A stretch of DNA of 64,000 nucleotides from Pseudomonas sp. ML96 (GCF_000761545.1 NZ_JPMY01000046.1:24966-88965), one strand, 5' to 3'; positions 17,496 through 28,561 are shown, counted from the stretch's first letter. Translations and numbers: made by a program. Notes: a model not told the origin generated them from the sequence alone.

Positions 17496-18592
17496 GCGTT
17501 CACTCCCGATGCGGTGATCACTCCATGTTCCACGTGGAACATGGCGACCGGCGTGTCCGTGCGCCAGCCATCCTTCAAATATTCGTGGTCGACACAGGTG
17601 ATGAACACCTGGCACTGCAAATCGTCCAGCAGGCGGCACAGGGCCTGTCGATGTCGCTCATCCAGCTCCGACGGCAGGTCGTCCACCAGATAGATGCATT
17701 GGCCTTGTTTGGCCTGGTTCAGCAGATGCCCCTGGGCGATGCGCAAAGCGCAGACCACCAGCTTCTGCTGACCGCGGGACAATATCTCCGCGGCGTTATG
17801 AGCCCCCAACCGCAAACGTAAATCGGCACGTTGCGGACCGGCCTGGGTATGTCCGAGCTGTTGGTCACGGAGCAGGGTAGTGGCCAGTACATCAGCCAGC
17901 GGCTTGTCCTTGTCCCATCCCCGGTAGTAACTGAGGGTCAGTCCCTCAAGTTCCACCAGCTCGCTCAGCACCCGTTCGAAAACGGGTTTTAGGGCCTGGA
18001 TATAGGCCCGGCGATAGCCGTCCAACTCGTCGCTGGCCAGGCACAATTCCCGGTCCCAGGCCGCTTGCGACGCGGCGTCCAGTGTACCATGCCGCAGCCA
18101 CGAGTTCCGCTGCCGCAGGGCCTTCTGCAGGCGCTGCCAGGCCGGCAGGAAGCGTTGTTCCACGTGGAACACTCCCCAGTCGAGGAACTGCCGGCGCACT
18201 TTGGGTGCCCCCTCCAGCAAACGGAAGCTGTCCGGATTGATCACCTGCAACGGCAGCAGCTCGGCGAGCTGCGCCGTGCTACGTGCGTTCTGCCCGTCGA
18301 CGCGGATCTGCAGCTCACCCTGGCGATCACGGGAAATTCCCAGATTGCTGTGCAACCCATCGTCTCGATTGACCTGGCCGAACACGGTGCAGGCCGGCTG
18401 CTCGTACTGAATCATCGGCTGCAGTTTGTTACTGCGGAACGAGCGAGCGAGACCCAGCAGGTGGATAGCTTCAAGCAAGCTGGTCTTGCCGCTACCGTTG
18501 GCGCCGTGAAGGATATTGATGCGGGGGGAGGGGGAGAGCGTCACCGGGTGCAGGTTTCGCACCGCGGTGACGGTGACGCGGGAAAGGGACAT
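17492..18592 (-). CDS. recF: DNA replication and repair protein RecF
   Basis: RecF is an SMC-like ATPase that helps load RecA at single-strand gaps with RecO and RecR. The 366-residue protein has Walker A GANGSGKTSLLEAIH, the ABC signature region LSRGQQKLVVCALRIAQG and Walker B YLVDDLPSELDE. Two parS sites lie inside the gene and are read as FHVE: MFHVEH near the C-terminus and VFHVEQ about 210 residues earlier. The coding sequence therefore carries a partition signal. It overlaps gyrB by four bases and starts 11 bases after dnaN. Confidence 0.97.
17526..17541. promoter_or_regulatory. parS: parS site 1 (ParB binding), within recF
   Basis: TGTTCCACGTGGAACA, a perfect 16-bp palindrome identical to the bacterial parS consensus; with flanks it extends to ATG...CAT over 18 bp. 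It is bound by ParB, encoded here at 29359-30231, to nucleate origin segregation. Confidence 0.96.
18156..18171. promoter_or_regulatory. parS: parS site 2 (ParB binding), within recF
   Basis: A second perfect TGTTCCACGTGGAACA, 630 bp from the first. P. aeruginosa also has its parS sites clustered within a few kilobases of oriC, consistent with this placement. Confidence 0.96.
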
Positions 18593-18603
18593 TCAGAACT
18601 GGA

Positions 18604-19707
18604 TTACAGACGCATTGGCATGACGACGTAGGAAGAGTCGTCGTTGTCGGCTTCCTGCACCAGGGCGCTGCTGTTGGCGTCGGACAGAATCAGACGCACC
18701 TGCTCGGTGGTCATCACTCCCAGTACGTCGAGCAGGTAGCTGACGTTGAAACCAATCTCCAGTGAGCTGCCGTTGTAGTCGACGGCCACTTCTTCTTCGG
18801 CCTCTTCCTGCTCCGGGTTGTTGGCCTGGATCTTCAGTTGGCCGCTGGCCAGCTGCAGGCGAATGCCGCGGTACTTCTCGTTGGACAGGATCGCGGTACG
18901 ACTGAAGGCTTCGCGCAGGGCCTGGCGATCGCCAACCACCAGCTTGTCGCCGCCGCGCGGCAGCACGCGCTCATAGTCCGGGAACTTGCCGTCGACCAGC
19001 TTGGAGGTGAAGGTGAACTCGCCGGTGGTGGCGCGAATGTGGTTCGCCCCCAGCACGATGGCCACTTCGCCGTCCTGCTCGGTGAGCAGACGGGCCAGTT
19101 CGAGAATACCTTTGCGCGGCACGATCACCTGGTGCTTCTCGGTGTGCTCGATCGACGCCTGCATGGCGCACATGGCCAGGCGGTGACCGTCGGTAGCGAC
19201 GGCGCGCAGTACGCCGGTCTGCACTTCGATCAGCATGCCGTTGAGGTAGTAGCGCACGTCCTGCTGGGCCATGGCGAAACTGGTGCGGTCGATCAGGCGA
19301 CGCAGCTTGCTCTGCACCAGATTGAAGGTCAGCGAACCCGGGCCTTCCTCGACAGTGGGGAAGTCGTTGGCTGGCAGGGTGGACAGAGTGAAGCGGCTGC
19401 GACCGGCCTTGACCACCAGCTTCTGCTCGTCGACACGAATGTCGATCAGCGCATCGCTCGGCAGGCTCTTGCAGATGTCCATCAGCTTGCGCGCCGGCAC
19501 GGTGATCTCGCCCGGCTCGGCGCTATCTTCCAGCGTCACCCGACCGACCAGCTCGACTTCCAGGTCGGTACCGGTCAGCGACAGCTGCTGGCCTTCGACG
19601 ACCAGCAACACGTTCGACAGGACCGGCAAGGTCTGGCGGCGTTCGACGACGCCGGCGACCAGTTGCAGGGGTTTCAACAGGGCTTCGCGTTGAATAGTGA
19701 AATGCAT
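18604..19707 (-). CDS. dnaN: DNA polymerase III beta subunit (sliding clamp)
   Basis: DnaN forms the ring that tethers the replicative polymerase to DNA. The 367-residue protein has the N-terminal MHFTIQREALLKPLQLVAGVVERR and the C-terminal SSYVVMPMRL that forms part of the partner-binding pocket; both are standard for Pseudomonas. It lies between dnaA, 30 bases upstream, and recF, and is probably co-transcribed with both. Confidence 0.97.
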   Translation of the reverse strand: MHFTIQREALLKPLQLVAGVVERRQTLPVLSNVLLVVEGQQLSLTGTDLEVELVGRVTLEDSAEPGEITVPARKLMDICKSLPSDALIDIRVDEQKLVVKAGRSRFTLSTLPANDFPTVEEGPGSLTFNLVQSKLRRLIDRTSFAMAQQDVRYYLNGMLIEVQTGVLRAVATDGHRLAMCAMQASIEHTEKHQVIVPRKGILELARLLTEQDGEVAIVLGANHIRATTGEFTFTSKLVDGKFPDYERVLPRGGDKLVVGDRQALREAFSRTAILSNEKYRGIRLQLASGQLKIQANNPEQEEAEEEVAVDYNGSSLEIGFNVSYLLDVLGVMTTEQVRLILSDANSSALVQEADNDDSSYVVMPMRL

Positions 19708-19737
19708 GGTCTCGTCCCTTGCCTTGTGGGCTGCGTA

Positions 19738-21189
19738 TCAGGTGGTCAGGGTGCGCAGCAGGTTCTTGTAGTCCTCGCGGATGTCCGCGTCGGCTTCCCG
19801 CAGTTCAGCAATCTTACGACAGGCGTGCAGCACTGTGGTGTGGTCTCTTCCGCCAAAAGCATCGCCGATTTCCGGCAGGCTGTGGTTGGTCAGTTCCTTG
19901 GACAGGGCCATGGCAACCTGACGTGGCCGCGCCACCGAACGGGAGCGCCGTTTGGAGAGCAGATCGGAAATCTTGATCTTGTAGTACTCGGCCACCGTGC
20001 GCTGGATATTGTCCACGCTGACCAGCTTGTCCTGCAGGGCGAGCAAGTCTTTCAACGACTCGCGGATCAGCTCGATGCTGATCGGCTGGTTGGTGAAGTG
20101 CGAGTGAGCGATAACGCGCTTCAGCGCGCCCTCCAGCTCACGCACGTTGGAGCGGATGCGCTGGGCGATGAAGAAGGCGGCGTCGTGCGGCAGATCGACT
20201 TTGGTCTGCTCGGCCTTCTTCATCAGAATCGCAACGCGGGTCTCCAGCTCCGGCGGCTCCACCGCTACCGTCAGGCCCCAGCCGAAGCGCGACTTCAGTC
20301 GCTCCTCGAGACCTTCGATCTCCTTGGGGTAGCGGTCGCTGGTGAGAATTACCTGCTGGCCACCTTCGAGCAGCGCGTTGAAGGTGTGGAAGAACTCCTC
20401 CTGGGAGCGCTCCTTCTTGGCGAAGAACTGGATATCGTCGATCAGCAACGCATCGACCGAGCGATAGAAACGCTTGAACTCGTTGATCGCGTTGAGCTGC
20501 AGCGCCTTGACCATGTCCGCCACGAAACGCTCGGAATGCAGGTACACCACTTTGGCGTTGGGGTTCTTCTTCAGCAGGTGGTTGCCCACCGCGTGCATCA
20601 GGTGGGTCTTACCCAGGCCGACGCCACCATAGAGGAACAGCGGGTTGTAACCGTGCTTGAGGTTGTCCGCCACCTGCCAGGCCGCGGCACGGGCCATCTG
20701 GTTGGACTTACCCTCGACGAAGTTCTCGAAGGTAAAGGTGCGGTTCAAGTAGCTGGTGTGCTTGAGCGCGCCTTCAACCTGAACGGTGCGTTCGGTCGGG
20801 CGACTGGCAGCCGGCGTCGGTGCCACCGCAAACAGATCGCCAGTAGGCGGCTCGTCGACCACCGCGACCGGAGCAGGTGCGGGAGCGACAGGTGCAGCAC
20901 TATTAATAGAAGGCGCTGGCGCAGCCATACGCGGAGCGGCACGCTGCTTACTACCGATCAGCAGCGAAAGTGCAGGGGCCAGGCCATTGGCACGCTCAGC
21001 GAGCAACTCGAGCAGGCGTACCATGTACTTCTCATTGACCCAGTCGAGCACGAAGCGATTGGGCGCATAGACGCGTAGCTCGTCACCAGCCGACTCCACC
21101 TGCAGGGGGCGGATCCAGGTGTTGAATTGTTGAGCGGGCAACTCGTCGCGAAGCAGCTCCACACACTGCTGCCAAAGTTCTATGGACAC
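19738..21189 (-). CDS. dnaA: Chromosomal replication initiator protein DnaA
   Basis: DnaA binds 9-mer boxes and opens oriC. The 483-residue protein starts with GTG (21187-21189), giving MSIELWQQCVELLRDELP. Domain I is residues 1-85; domain II is a Pro/Ala-rich linker (about 90-150); the AAA+ domain has Walker A GGVGLGKTHLMHAVG and Walker B LLIDDIQFF; domain IV carries the signature GGRDHTTVLHACRKI. It is slightly shorter than P. aeruginosa DnaA (514 aa), the difference being in the variable linker. oriC lies directly upstream. Confidence 0.98.
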   Translation of the reverse strand: MSIELWQQCVELLRDELPAQQFNTWIRPLQVESAGDELRVYAPNRFVLDWVNEKYMVRLLELLAERANGLAPALSLLIGSKQRAAPRMAAPAPSINSAAPVAPAPAPVAVVDEPPTGDLFAVAPTPAASRPTERTVQVEGALKHTSYLNRTFTFENFVEGKSNQMARAAAWQVADNLKHGYNPLFLYGGVGLGKTHLMHAVGNHLLKKNPNAKVVYLHSERFVADMVKALQLNAINEFKRFYRSVDALLIDDIQFFAKKERSQEEFFHTFNALLEGGQQVILTSDRYPKEIEGLEERLKSRFGWGLTVAVEPPELETRVAILMKKAEQTKVDLPHDAAFFIAQRIRSNVRELEGALKRVIAHSHFTNQPISIELIRESLKDLLALQDKLVSVDNIQRTVAEYYKIKISDLLSKRRSRSVARPRQVAMALSKELTNHSLPEIGDAFGGRDHTTVLHACRKIAELREADADIREDYKNLLRTLTT

Positions 21190-21610
21190 TGATATCCCCT
21201 GGGATCGCTACGGTTTGCAAAGCTAAAAACAGCCCGCATTGTAGCCCTCAAGGCTGATAGTTATCCACACGAATGCGCGATTTCAGCTGAATAAAATCAA
21301 CGATTTATTTATGTTTCCGCTCTTCCCGCCGAATCTGCGGAAAGCTGTGGATAAAGGTAACCATAAGTCCGTGGAAAAGCGGGGTGCAAAGCTATGGAGA
21401 AGTGTCCCTGTGGGTAAAACTGACTTTCCTGCACAGGTCATGCACCTGCTGCGAACACCCCATACACCCTTTGCGGACAAGCTTATCCTTCGCTGTAAGA
21501 CAGGCAGAGCGTTGGCTGGAGTGGCTTTTCCACAGCCAGGTAGGGCACTAAATAAGAGCTACTAGAACAAGCTCTTAAAGATTTTCTTTCCTTTCATCTT
21601 TCTTTACTCA
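21190..21610. other. oriC: oriC, chromosomal replication origin
   Basis: The dnaA-rpmH gap holds perfect DnaA boxes at 21261-21269 (TTATCCACA) and 21346-21354 (TGTGGATAA), and one-mismatch boxes at 21409-21417 (TGTGGGTAA) and 21526-21534 (TTTTCCACA). A weaker TTATCC is at 21483. AT-rich unwinding candidates are at 21288-21318 and 21549-21608. This is where Pseudomonas origins have been mapped. The dnaA promoter must also lie here on the minus strand. Confidence 0.92.
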
Positions 21611-21628
21611 TTCCCGACTGGTTGGAAA

Positions 21629-21657
21629 TTGACCTGGCGTCTCGGTTTCACTAGAAT
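21629..21657 (+). promoter_or_regulatory. Sigma-70 promoter of rpmH-rnpA
   Basis: TTGACC (21629-21634), a 17-bp spacer and TAGAAT (21652-21657). The following CGCCGGTC is GC-rich, as in stringently controlled ribosomal promoters. Predicted start near 21664. Confidence 0.8.
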
Positions 21658-21675
21658 CGCCGGTCTCTTTAAACG

Positions 21676-21702
21676 GGGTCCATCCAGGTCCCGTATGGAC
21701 CC
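21676..21702 (+). promoter_or_regulatory. Leader hairpin upstream of rpmH
   Basis: GGGTCCAT (21676-21683) and ATGGACCC (21695-21702) form a perfect 8-bp stem with an 11-base loop in the rpmH 5' leader. It ends just before the ribosome binding site CCAGGTAG. It could affect rpmH translation; function is inferred. Confidence 0.5.
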
Positions 21703-21717
21703 ACCAGGTAGATCGCC

Positions 21718-21852
21718 ATGAAACGTACTTTCCAACCCAGCACCCTCAAGCGCGCTCGCGTCCACGGCTTCCGTGCCCGTATGGCCACCAAGAACGGCCG
21801 CGCCGTTCTGTCCCGCCGTCGTGCCAAAGGCCGCAAGCGTCTGACCGTCTGA
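21718..21852 (+). CDS. rpmH: 50S ribosomal protein L34
   Basis: A 44-residue, very basic protein (MKRTFQPSTLKRARVHGFRA... ending RAKGRKRLTV) of the large ribosomal subunit. The sequence is essentially the universal bacterial L34. It is preceded by a strong promoter and a leader hairpin and followed 13 bases later by rnpA, the conserved rpmH-rnpA arrangement beside oriC. Confidence 0.97.
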   Translation: MKRTFQPSTLKRARVHGFRARMATKNGRAVLSRRRAKGRKRLTV

Positions 21853-21865
21853 TAATCCGGAACGG

Positions 21866-22261
21866 ATGGTGAGTCGAGACTTCAGTCGGGAAAAGCGTCT
21901 GCTAACTCCCCGGCACTTCAAAGCGGTATTTGACTCACCCAGCGGCAAGGCTCCAGGCAAGAACGTCCTGCTCCTCGCTCGCGCCAACGATCTAGACCAT
22001 CCCCGCCTGGGGCTGGTGATCGGCAAGAAAAGCGTCAAGCTCTCCGTCGAACGCAACAGACTCAAGCGCGTGATCCGGGATTCGTTCCGGCTCAACCAGG
22101 AGTCGCTCGGCGGTCTGGACATTGTCGTGGTGGCCCGCAAAGGGTTAGGCGATCTGGACAACCCGGAACTGCATCAGCAGTTCGGCAAACTCTGGAAGCG
22201 CCTGGCCCGACAGCGCCAAGATGCCGCCCCTCCCGGGGTAAGCGACAGCTCCCATGCGTAA
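21866..22261 (+). CDS. rnpA: Ribonuclease P protein component
   Basis: RnpA supports the RNase P RNA in maturing tRNA 5' ends. The 131-residue basic protein has the family signature GLVIGKKSVKLSVERNRLKRVIRDSFR (about residues 49-75, with the RNR box) and starts MVSRDFSREKRLLTPRHF as in P. aeruginosa. The start is ATG 21866. It overlaps yidD by eight bases. Confidence 0.96.
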   Translation: MVSRDFSREKRLLTPRHFKAVFDSPSGKAPGKNVLLLARANDLDHPRLGLVIGKKSVKLSVERNRLKRVIRDSFRLNQESLGGLDIVVVARKGLGDLDNPELHQQFGKLWKRLARQRQDAAPPGVSDSSHA

Positions 22262-22490
22262 ACTGGCCATCCTACCGATCCAGTTCTACCGCTACGCCAT
22301 CAGCCCCTTGATGGCCAATCACTGTCGCTTCTATCCCAGCTGCTCCTGCTACACGCAACAGGCCATTGAAACCCATGGCGTGCTGCGTGGTGGCTGGCTC
22401 GGCATTCGCCGCCTGAGCCGCTGCCATCCTTGGAATCCCGGTGGTTACGATCCGGTTCCAGCTCCTTCCTCCCCTTCGATGACCGAGTAA
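22254..22490 (+). CDS. yidD: Membrane protein insertion efficiency factor YidD
   Basis: A 78-residue protein assisting YidC-dependent membrane insertion. It has an N-terminal amphipathic segment (LAILPIQFYRYAISPLM) and the conserved CRFYPSCSCYTQQAIETHG and GGWLGIRRLSRCHPWNPGGYDPVP. Its start overlaps the rnpA end by eight bases, and yidC follows after three bases, so translation of the three is probably linked. Confidence 0.95.
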   Translation: MRKLAILPIQFYRYAISPLMANHCRFYPSCSCYTQQAIETHGVLRGGWLGIRRLSRCHPWNPGGYDPVPAPSSPSMTE

Positions 22491-22493
22491 TCC

Positions 22494-24164
22494 ATGGACA
22501 TCCAACGCTCGATCCTGCTCGTCGCCCTGGCCATCGTGTCGTACCTGATGGTTCTGCAGTGGAACGAGGACTACGGCCAAGCCGCTATCCCGGCTACCGC
22601 CAGTGCCACCGTGGGCGGCAAACCTGCCGCGACCCTGCCGGACACTCCGGCCAGCAACAGCGCCGATGACGTGCCGACCGCCAATGGCGAAGCCAATCCG
22701 CAGCTGGCTGCACCGGCTGCCGTCAGCGACGAGCTGGTCCGTATCAAGACCGATGTGCTCGATGTGGCCATCGATCCGCGTGGTGGTGACATCGTGCAGC
22801 TGACCCTGCCGAAGTATCCGCGCCGTCAGGATCGCCCGGATGTTCCGTTCCAGCTGTTCGATAACGGTGGCGAGCGTACCTACCTGGCGCAGAGCGGCCT
22901 GATCGGCAGCAACGCACCGGACAAGTCCAGCGGCCGTGCCCTGTGGAACAGCGACCAGCGCAGCTACGAGCTGGCCGATGGCCAGGACCAGCTGGTGGTC
23001 GAGCTGAAGTACAGCGAAGCCGGGGTCAACTACGTCAAGCGCTTCACCCTCAAGCGTGGTCAGTACGACCTGGGCGTGACCTACAAGATTGACAACCAGA
23101 GCGGCCAGGCCTGGAGTGGTAACTTCTACGCCCAGCTCAAGCGCGACAACAGCGCCGATCCTTCGTCGACCACCGCTACCGGCACCGCCACCTACCTGGG
23201 CGCCGCGCTATGGACCGCCGAAGAGCCTTACAAAAAGGTGAAGATGGGTGACATGGACGAGAAGAGCCTGCGCGAGACCGTGCAGGGAGGCTGGGTCGCC
23301 TGGCTGCAACACTACTTCGTCACCGCCTGGGTTGCCGACAAGAACGACAGCAACAGCGTGCAGACCCGCAAGGACAGCCAAGGCAACTACATCATCGGCT
23401 TCACCGGCCCGCAGCTGAGCGTCGCCGCCGGCGCCAGCGCCGAGACCGGTGCCGTGCTGTATGCCGGTCCGAAGATCCAGGATCACCTCAAGGCGCTGTC
23501 CCCGGGCCTGGAGCTGACCGTCGACTACGGCATCCTGTGGTTCATCGCCCAGCCGATCTTCTGGCTGCTGCAACATATCCACAGCCTGCTGGGTAACTGG
23601 GGCTGGTCGATCATCGCCCTGACCATCATCATCAAACTGGCCTTCTTCCCGCTCTCCGCCGCCAGCTACAAGTCCATGGCCCGCATGCGCGCCGTGTCGC
23701 CGAAGCTGCAGGCGCTGAAGGAACAACATGGCGACGATCGCCAGAAGATGTCCCAGGCGATGATGGAGCTGTACAAGAAGGAGAAGATCAACCCGCTCGG
23801 CGGCTGCCTGCCTATCCTGGTACAGATGCCGGTCTTCCTGGCCCTCTACTGGGTGCTGCTGGAAAGCGTCGAGATGCGCCAGGCCCCGTGGCTGGGCTGG
23901 ATCACCGACCTGTCGATCAAGGATCCGTTCTTCATCCTGCCGATCATCATGGGCGCCACCATGTTCATCCAGCAGCGCCTCAACCCGACGCCGCCGGACC
24001 CCATGCAGGCCAAGGTGATGAAGCTGATGCCGATCATCTTCACTTTCTTCTTCCTCTGGTTCCCGGCGGGTCTGGTGCTGTACTGGGTGGTCAACAACGT
24101 CCTGTCCATCGCCCAGCAGTGGTACATTACCCGCAAGATCGAGGCCGCGACGGCGAAAGCCTGA
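22494..24164 (+). CDS. yidC: Membrane protein insertase YidC
   Basis: YidC inserts and folds inner-membrane proteins alone or with SecYEG; F-type ATP synthase subunit c, also encoded in this window, is a known client. The 556-residue protein starts with one membrane helix (MDIQRSILLVALAIVSYLMV), has a large periplasmic domain (about 60-350) and the conserved core of helices from WFIAQPIFWLLQHIH through INPLGGCLPILVQMPVFLALYW to WFPAGLVLYWVVNNVLSIAQQW. Length is normal for gamma-proteobacteria. A terminator follows. Confidence 0.96.
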   Translation: MDIQRSILLVALAIVSYLMVLQWNEDYGQAAIPATASATVGGKPAATLPDTPASNSADDVPTANGEANPQLAAPAAVSDELVRIKTDVLDVAIDPRGGDIVQLTLPKYPRRQDRPDVPFQLFDNGGERTYLAQSGLIGSNAPDKSSGRALWNSDQRSYELADGQDQLVVELKYSEAGVNYVKRFTLKRGQYDLGVTYKIDNQSGQAWSGNFYAQLKRDNSADPSSTTATGTATYLGAALWTAEEPYKKVKMGDMDEKSLRETVQGGWVAWLQHYFVTAWVADKNDSNSVQTRKDSQGNYIIGFTGPQLSVAAGASAETGAVLYAGPKIQDHLKALSPGLELTVDYGILWFIAQPIFWLLQHIHSLLGNWGWSIIALTIIIKLAFFPLSAASYKSMARMRAVSPKLQALKEQHGDDRQKMSQAMMELYKKEKINPLGGCLPILVQMPVFLALYWVLLESVEMRQAPWLGWITDLSIKDPFFILPIIMGATMFIQQRLNPTPPDPMQAKVMKLMPIIFTFFFLWFPAGLVLYWVVNNVLSIAQQWYITRKIEAATAKA

Positions 24165-24184
24165 GTCCGCTGAAGCTGCACAAG

Positions 24185-24206
24185 ACGCCCCCTCGTGGGG
24201 CGTTTT
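24185..24206 (+). terminator. Terminator after yidC
   Basis: ACGCCCC (24185-24191) pairs with GGGGCGT (24197-24203) around CTCGT, followed by TTT. It separates yidC from mnmE. Confidence 0.85.
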
Positions 24207-24242
24207 GCTATCCGCAAGATATCCACAGTCGAGAAACCGATC

Positions 24243-25610
24243 ATGTCCACCGTTCGCGAAACCATCGCCGCCGTCGCCACCGCCCAGGGTCGCGGGGGCG
24301 TCGGCATCGTGCGCGTCTCCGGGCCACAGGCGCGCCCCATCGCCATCACCCTGGCCGGGCTGGAGCCCAAGCCGCGGCATGCCCACTACGGCCCCTGGCA
24401 CGACGACGATGGCGAGGTGATCGATCAGGGCCTGCTGCTGTTCTTCCCCGGCCCAAATTCCTTCACTGGTGAAGACGTGCTGGAACTGCAGGGCCATGGC
24501 GGCCCGGTGGTGCTCGACATGCTCCTGCAGCGCTGCCTGCAGCTCGGCGCCCGCCAGGCCAGGCCGGGTGAGTTCAGTGAGCGTGCCTTCCTCAACGACA
24601 AGCTCGATCTGGCTCAGGCCGAGGCTATCGCCGACCTGATCGAAGCCAGCTCGGCCCAGGCCGCGCGCAATGCCCTGCGTTCGCTACAGGGCGAGTTCTC
24701 GCGCCGCGTGCATGAGCTGACCGAGCGCCTGATCCAGCTGCGCATCTATGTCGAAGCCGCCATCGACTTCCCCGAAGAGGAAATCGACTTCCTCGCCGAT
24801 GGCCATGTGTTGAGTCAGCTCGATGGCGTACGCGAGTACTTATCCACAGTACTGCGCGAGGCCGGCCAGGGCGCCCTGCTGCGTGACGGCATGAACGTGG
24901 TGATCGCCGGCCGCCCCAATGCCGGCAAATCCAGCCTGCTCAATGCCCTGGCCGGGCGCGAGGCGGCGATCGTCACCGATGTCGCCGGCACCACCCGCGA
25001 TGTACTGCGCGAACATATCCACATTGATGGCATGCCACTGCACGTGGTGGATACCGCCGGACTGCGCGATACCGACGACCAGGTCGAGCGCATCGGCGTG
25101 GAACGTGCGCTCAAGGCCATCGGCGAGGCTGACCGTGTGCTGCTGGTAGTCGACGCCACCGCACCGGAAGCTGCCGATCCTTTCGCCCTGTGGCCGGAGT
25201 TCCTCGACGCCAAGCCCGATCCGGCGCGCGTCACCCTGATCCGCAACAAGGCCGACCTGTCCGGCGAAGCGGTGCTGCTGGACACCTGTGAGGATGGCCA
25301 CGTGACTATCGCGCTCTCCGCCAAATCGACTCAGGGCCTGGACCTGCTGCGCGAGCACCTCAAGGCCTGCATGGGCTTCGAACAGACTGCCGAGAGCGGC
25401 TTCAGCGCTCGTCGTCGTCACCTGGAAGCACTGCGCCAGGCTCAGGCCAGTCTGGAGCATGGGCGCAACCAGCTGACCCTGATGGGTGCCGGCGAGCTGC
25501 TGGCCGAAGACCTGCGCCTGGCTCAGCAGGCCCTCGGCGAGATCACCGGCGCGTTCAGTTCGGATGACCTGCTGGGACGCATTTTCTCCAGTTTCTGCAT
25601 CGGCAAGTGA
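24243..25610 (+). CDS. mnmE: tRNA modification GTPase MnmE
   Basis: MnmE with MnmG adds carboxymethylaminomethyl groups to U34 of certain tRNAs. The 455-residue protein has the formyl-THF-binding N-terminal domain, the GTPase domain with G1 GRPNAGKSSLLN, G2/G3 TTRDVLRE and DTAGLRDTDD, and G4 NKAD, and the C-terminal FCIGK carrying the essential Cys. The start at 24243 gives MSTVRETIAAVATAQGRGG as in homologues. A perfect DnaA box (24840-24848) lies inside the gene. Confidence 0.96.
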   Translation: MSTVRETIAAVATAQGRGGVGIVRVSGPQARPIAITLAGLEPKPRHAHYGPWHDDDGEVIDQGLLLFFPGPNSFTGEDVLELQGHGGPVVLDMLLQRCLQLGARQARPGEFSERAFLNDKLDLAQAEAIADLIEASSAQAARNALRSLQGEFSRRVHELTERLIQLRIYVEAAIDFPEEEIDFLADGHVLSQLDGVREYLSTVLREAGQGALLRDGMNVVIAGRPNAGKSSLLNALAGREAAIVTDVAGTTRDVLREHIHIDGMPLHVVDTAGLRDTDDQVERIGVERALKAIGEADRVLLVVDATAPEAADPFALWPEFLDAKPDPARVTLIRNKADLSGEAVLLDTCEDGHVTIALSAKSTQGLDLLREHLKACMGFEQTAESGFSARRRHLEALRQAQASLEHGRNQLTLMGAGELLAEDLRLAQQALGEITGAFSSDDLLGRIFSSFCIGK

Positions 25611-26009
25611 TCCTGAACCCTGTGGAAAACCCGGCCTGAACCCAGTCGATAAGCCTGGTCATAACTCGTTGAAAAACTGCCCTGTGTATAAGATGCATTT
25701 TAATCCACAGGAGTTATCCAGCTTGCCCAGCGGTTAGGGCCAGGAATGGCACAGCCTTATACATCGCTGCAGGCCTATCAGGATAAGGGCTACAGCGATC
25801 TATCCACAGAAAAGGCGTTGCTAAGGAATAAACATAAAAAATAAGCTTTATAAAATTTCTCTCTTTTATTCTCTATTTTCCTAAAAGCTCACCGGCTGGC
25901 TATTTTTTGTCCAGAAGGCTTCATTCGGTGAGGGCAACTCCCTATACTTGCCACCCTTTCCCGCTTTCCAATCAAAAGCCCCCTTTCTCAACAGGCATCG
26001 AGGTGCGTG
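25611..26009. promoter_or_regulatory. mnmE-mnmG gap with a cluster of near-consensus DnaA boxes and AT-rich tract
   Basis: No gene is visible in this 399-bp gap. One-mismatch DnaA boxes occur at 25621-25629 (TGTGGAAAA), 25683-25691 (TGTGTATAA), 25701-25709 (TAATCCACA) and 25800-25808 (CTATCCACA), with a weaker TTATCC at 25714. They are followed by a strongly AT-rich run at about 25826-25886. The layout looks like an origin or a DnaA-controlled promoter for mnmG. In E. coli oriC lies beside gidA (mnmG), but the dnaA-rpmH gap here has better boxes. Confidence 0.6.
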
Positions 26010-27901
<1,892 letters not shown>

Positions 27902-27902
<1 letters not shown>

Positions 27903-28549
27903 TGTCCGTGGTCACCCAACGCCATGCCGATGAACTCGCGCAGGGCGCGCAGACGCTTGGCGTAACGCTCACTGCCCAGCAGCACGAACAGCTGCTCGGC
28001 TATCTGGCCCTGCTGATCAAGTGGAACAAGGCCTACAACCTGACCGCCGTGCGCAATCCGGACGAGATGGTCTCGCGCCATCTGCTCGACAGCCTCAGCG
28101 TCGTGCCCTTCGTCGCCCAGCATGGCGACAACTGGCTGGACGTCGGCAGTGGCGGCGGCATGCCCGGCATCCCGCTGGCCATCCTGTTCCCCGAGCGCCG
28201 CTTCACCCTGCTCGACTCCAATGGCAAGAAGACCCGCTTCCTCACCCAGGTGAAGCTGGAGCTCAAGCTGGCCAACCTGGAAGTTGTCCACAGCCGGGTC
28301 GAGGAGTTCCAGCCGCAGCAGCCGTTCACCGGCATCTGCTCGCGAGCCTTCAGTTCGCTGGAAGACTTCAGCAACTGGACCCGCCATCTCGGTGACGCCG
28401 ACACCCACTGGCTGGCGATGAAGGGCGTGCAGCCCGACGACGAGCTGCAGGCGCTGCCGGCGGACTTCCGTCTGCAAAGCTGCGATGTGCTCAAGGTTCC
28501 CGGTTGCCAAGGCCAGCGCCATCTGTTGATACTGCGTCGCTCGGTCTAG
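27902..28549 (+). CDS. rsmG: 16S rRNA (guanine(527)-N7)-methyltransferase
   Basis: RsmG (GidB) methylates N7 of G527 in 16S rRNA; its loss gives low-level streptomycin resistance in many bacteria. The 215-residue protein has LIKWNKAYNLTAVRNPDEM and HLLDSLSV near the N-terminus and motif I WLDVGSGGGMPGIPLAI, then TLLDSNGKKTRFL, the family hallmark. It overlaps the mnmG stop (TGATG) and is followed by parA after 12 bases. Confidence 0.96.
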
Positions 28550-28561
28550 GGGGAAGCCAAG

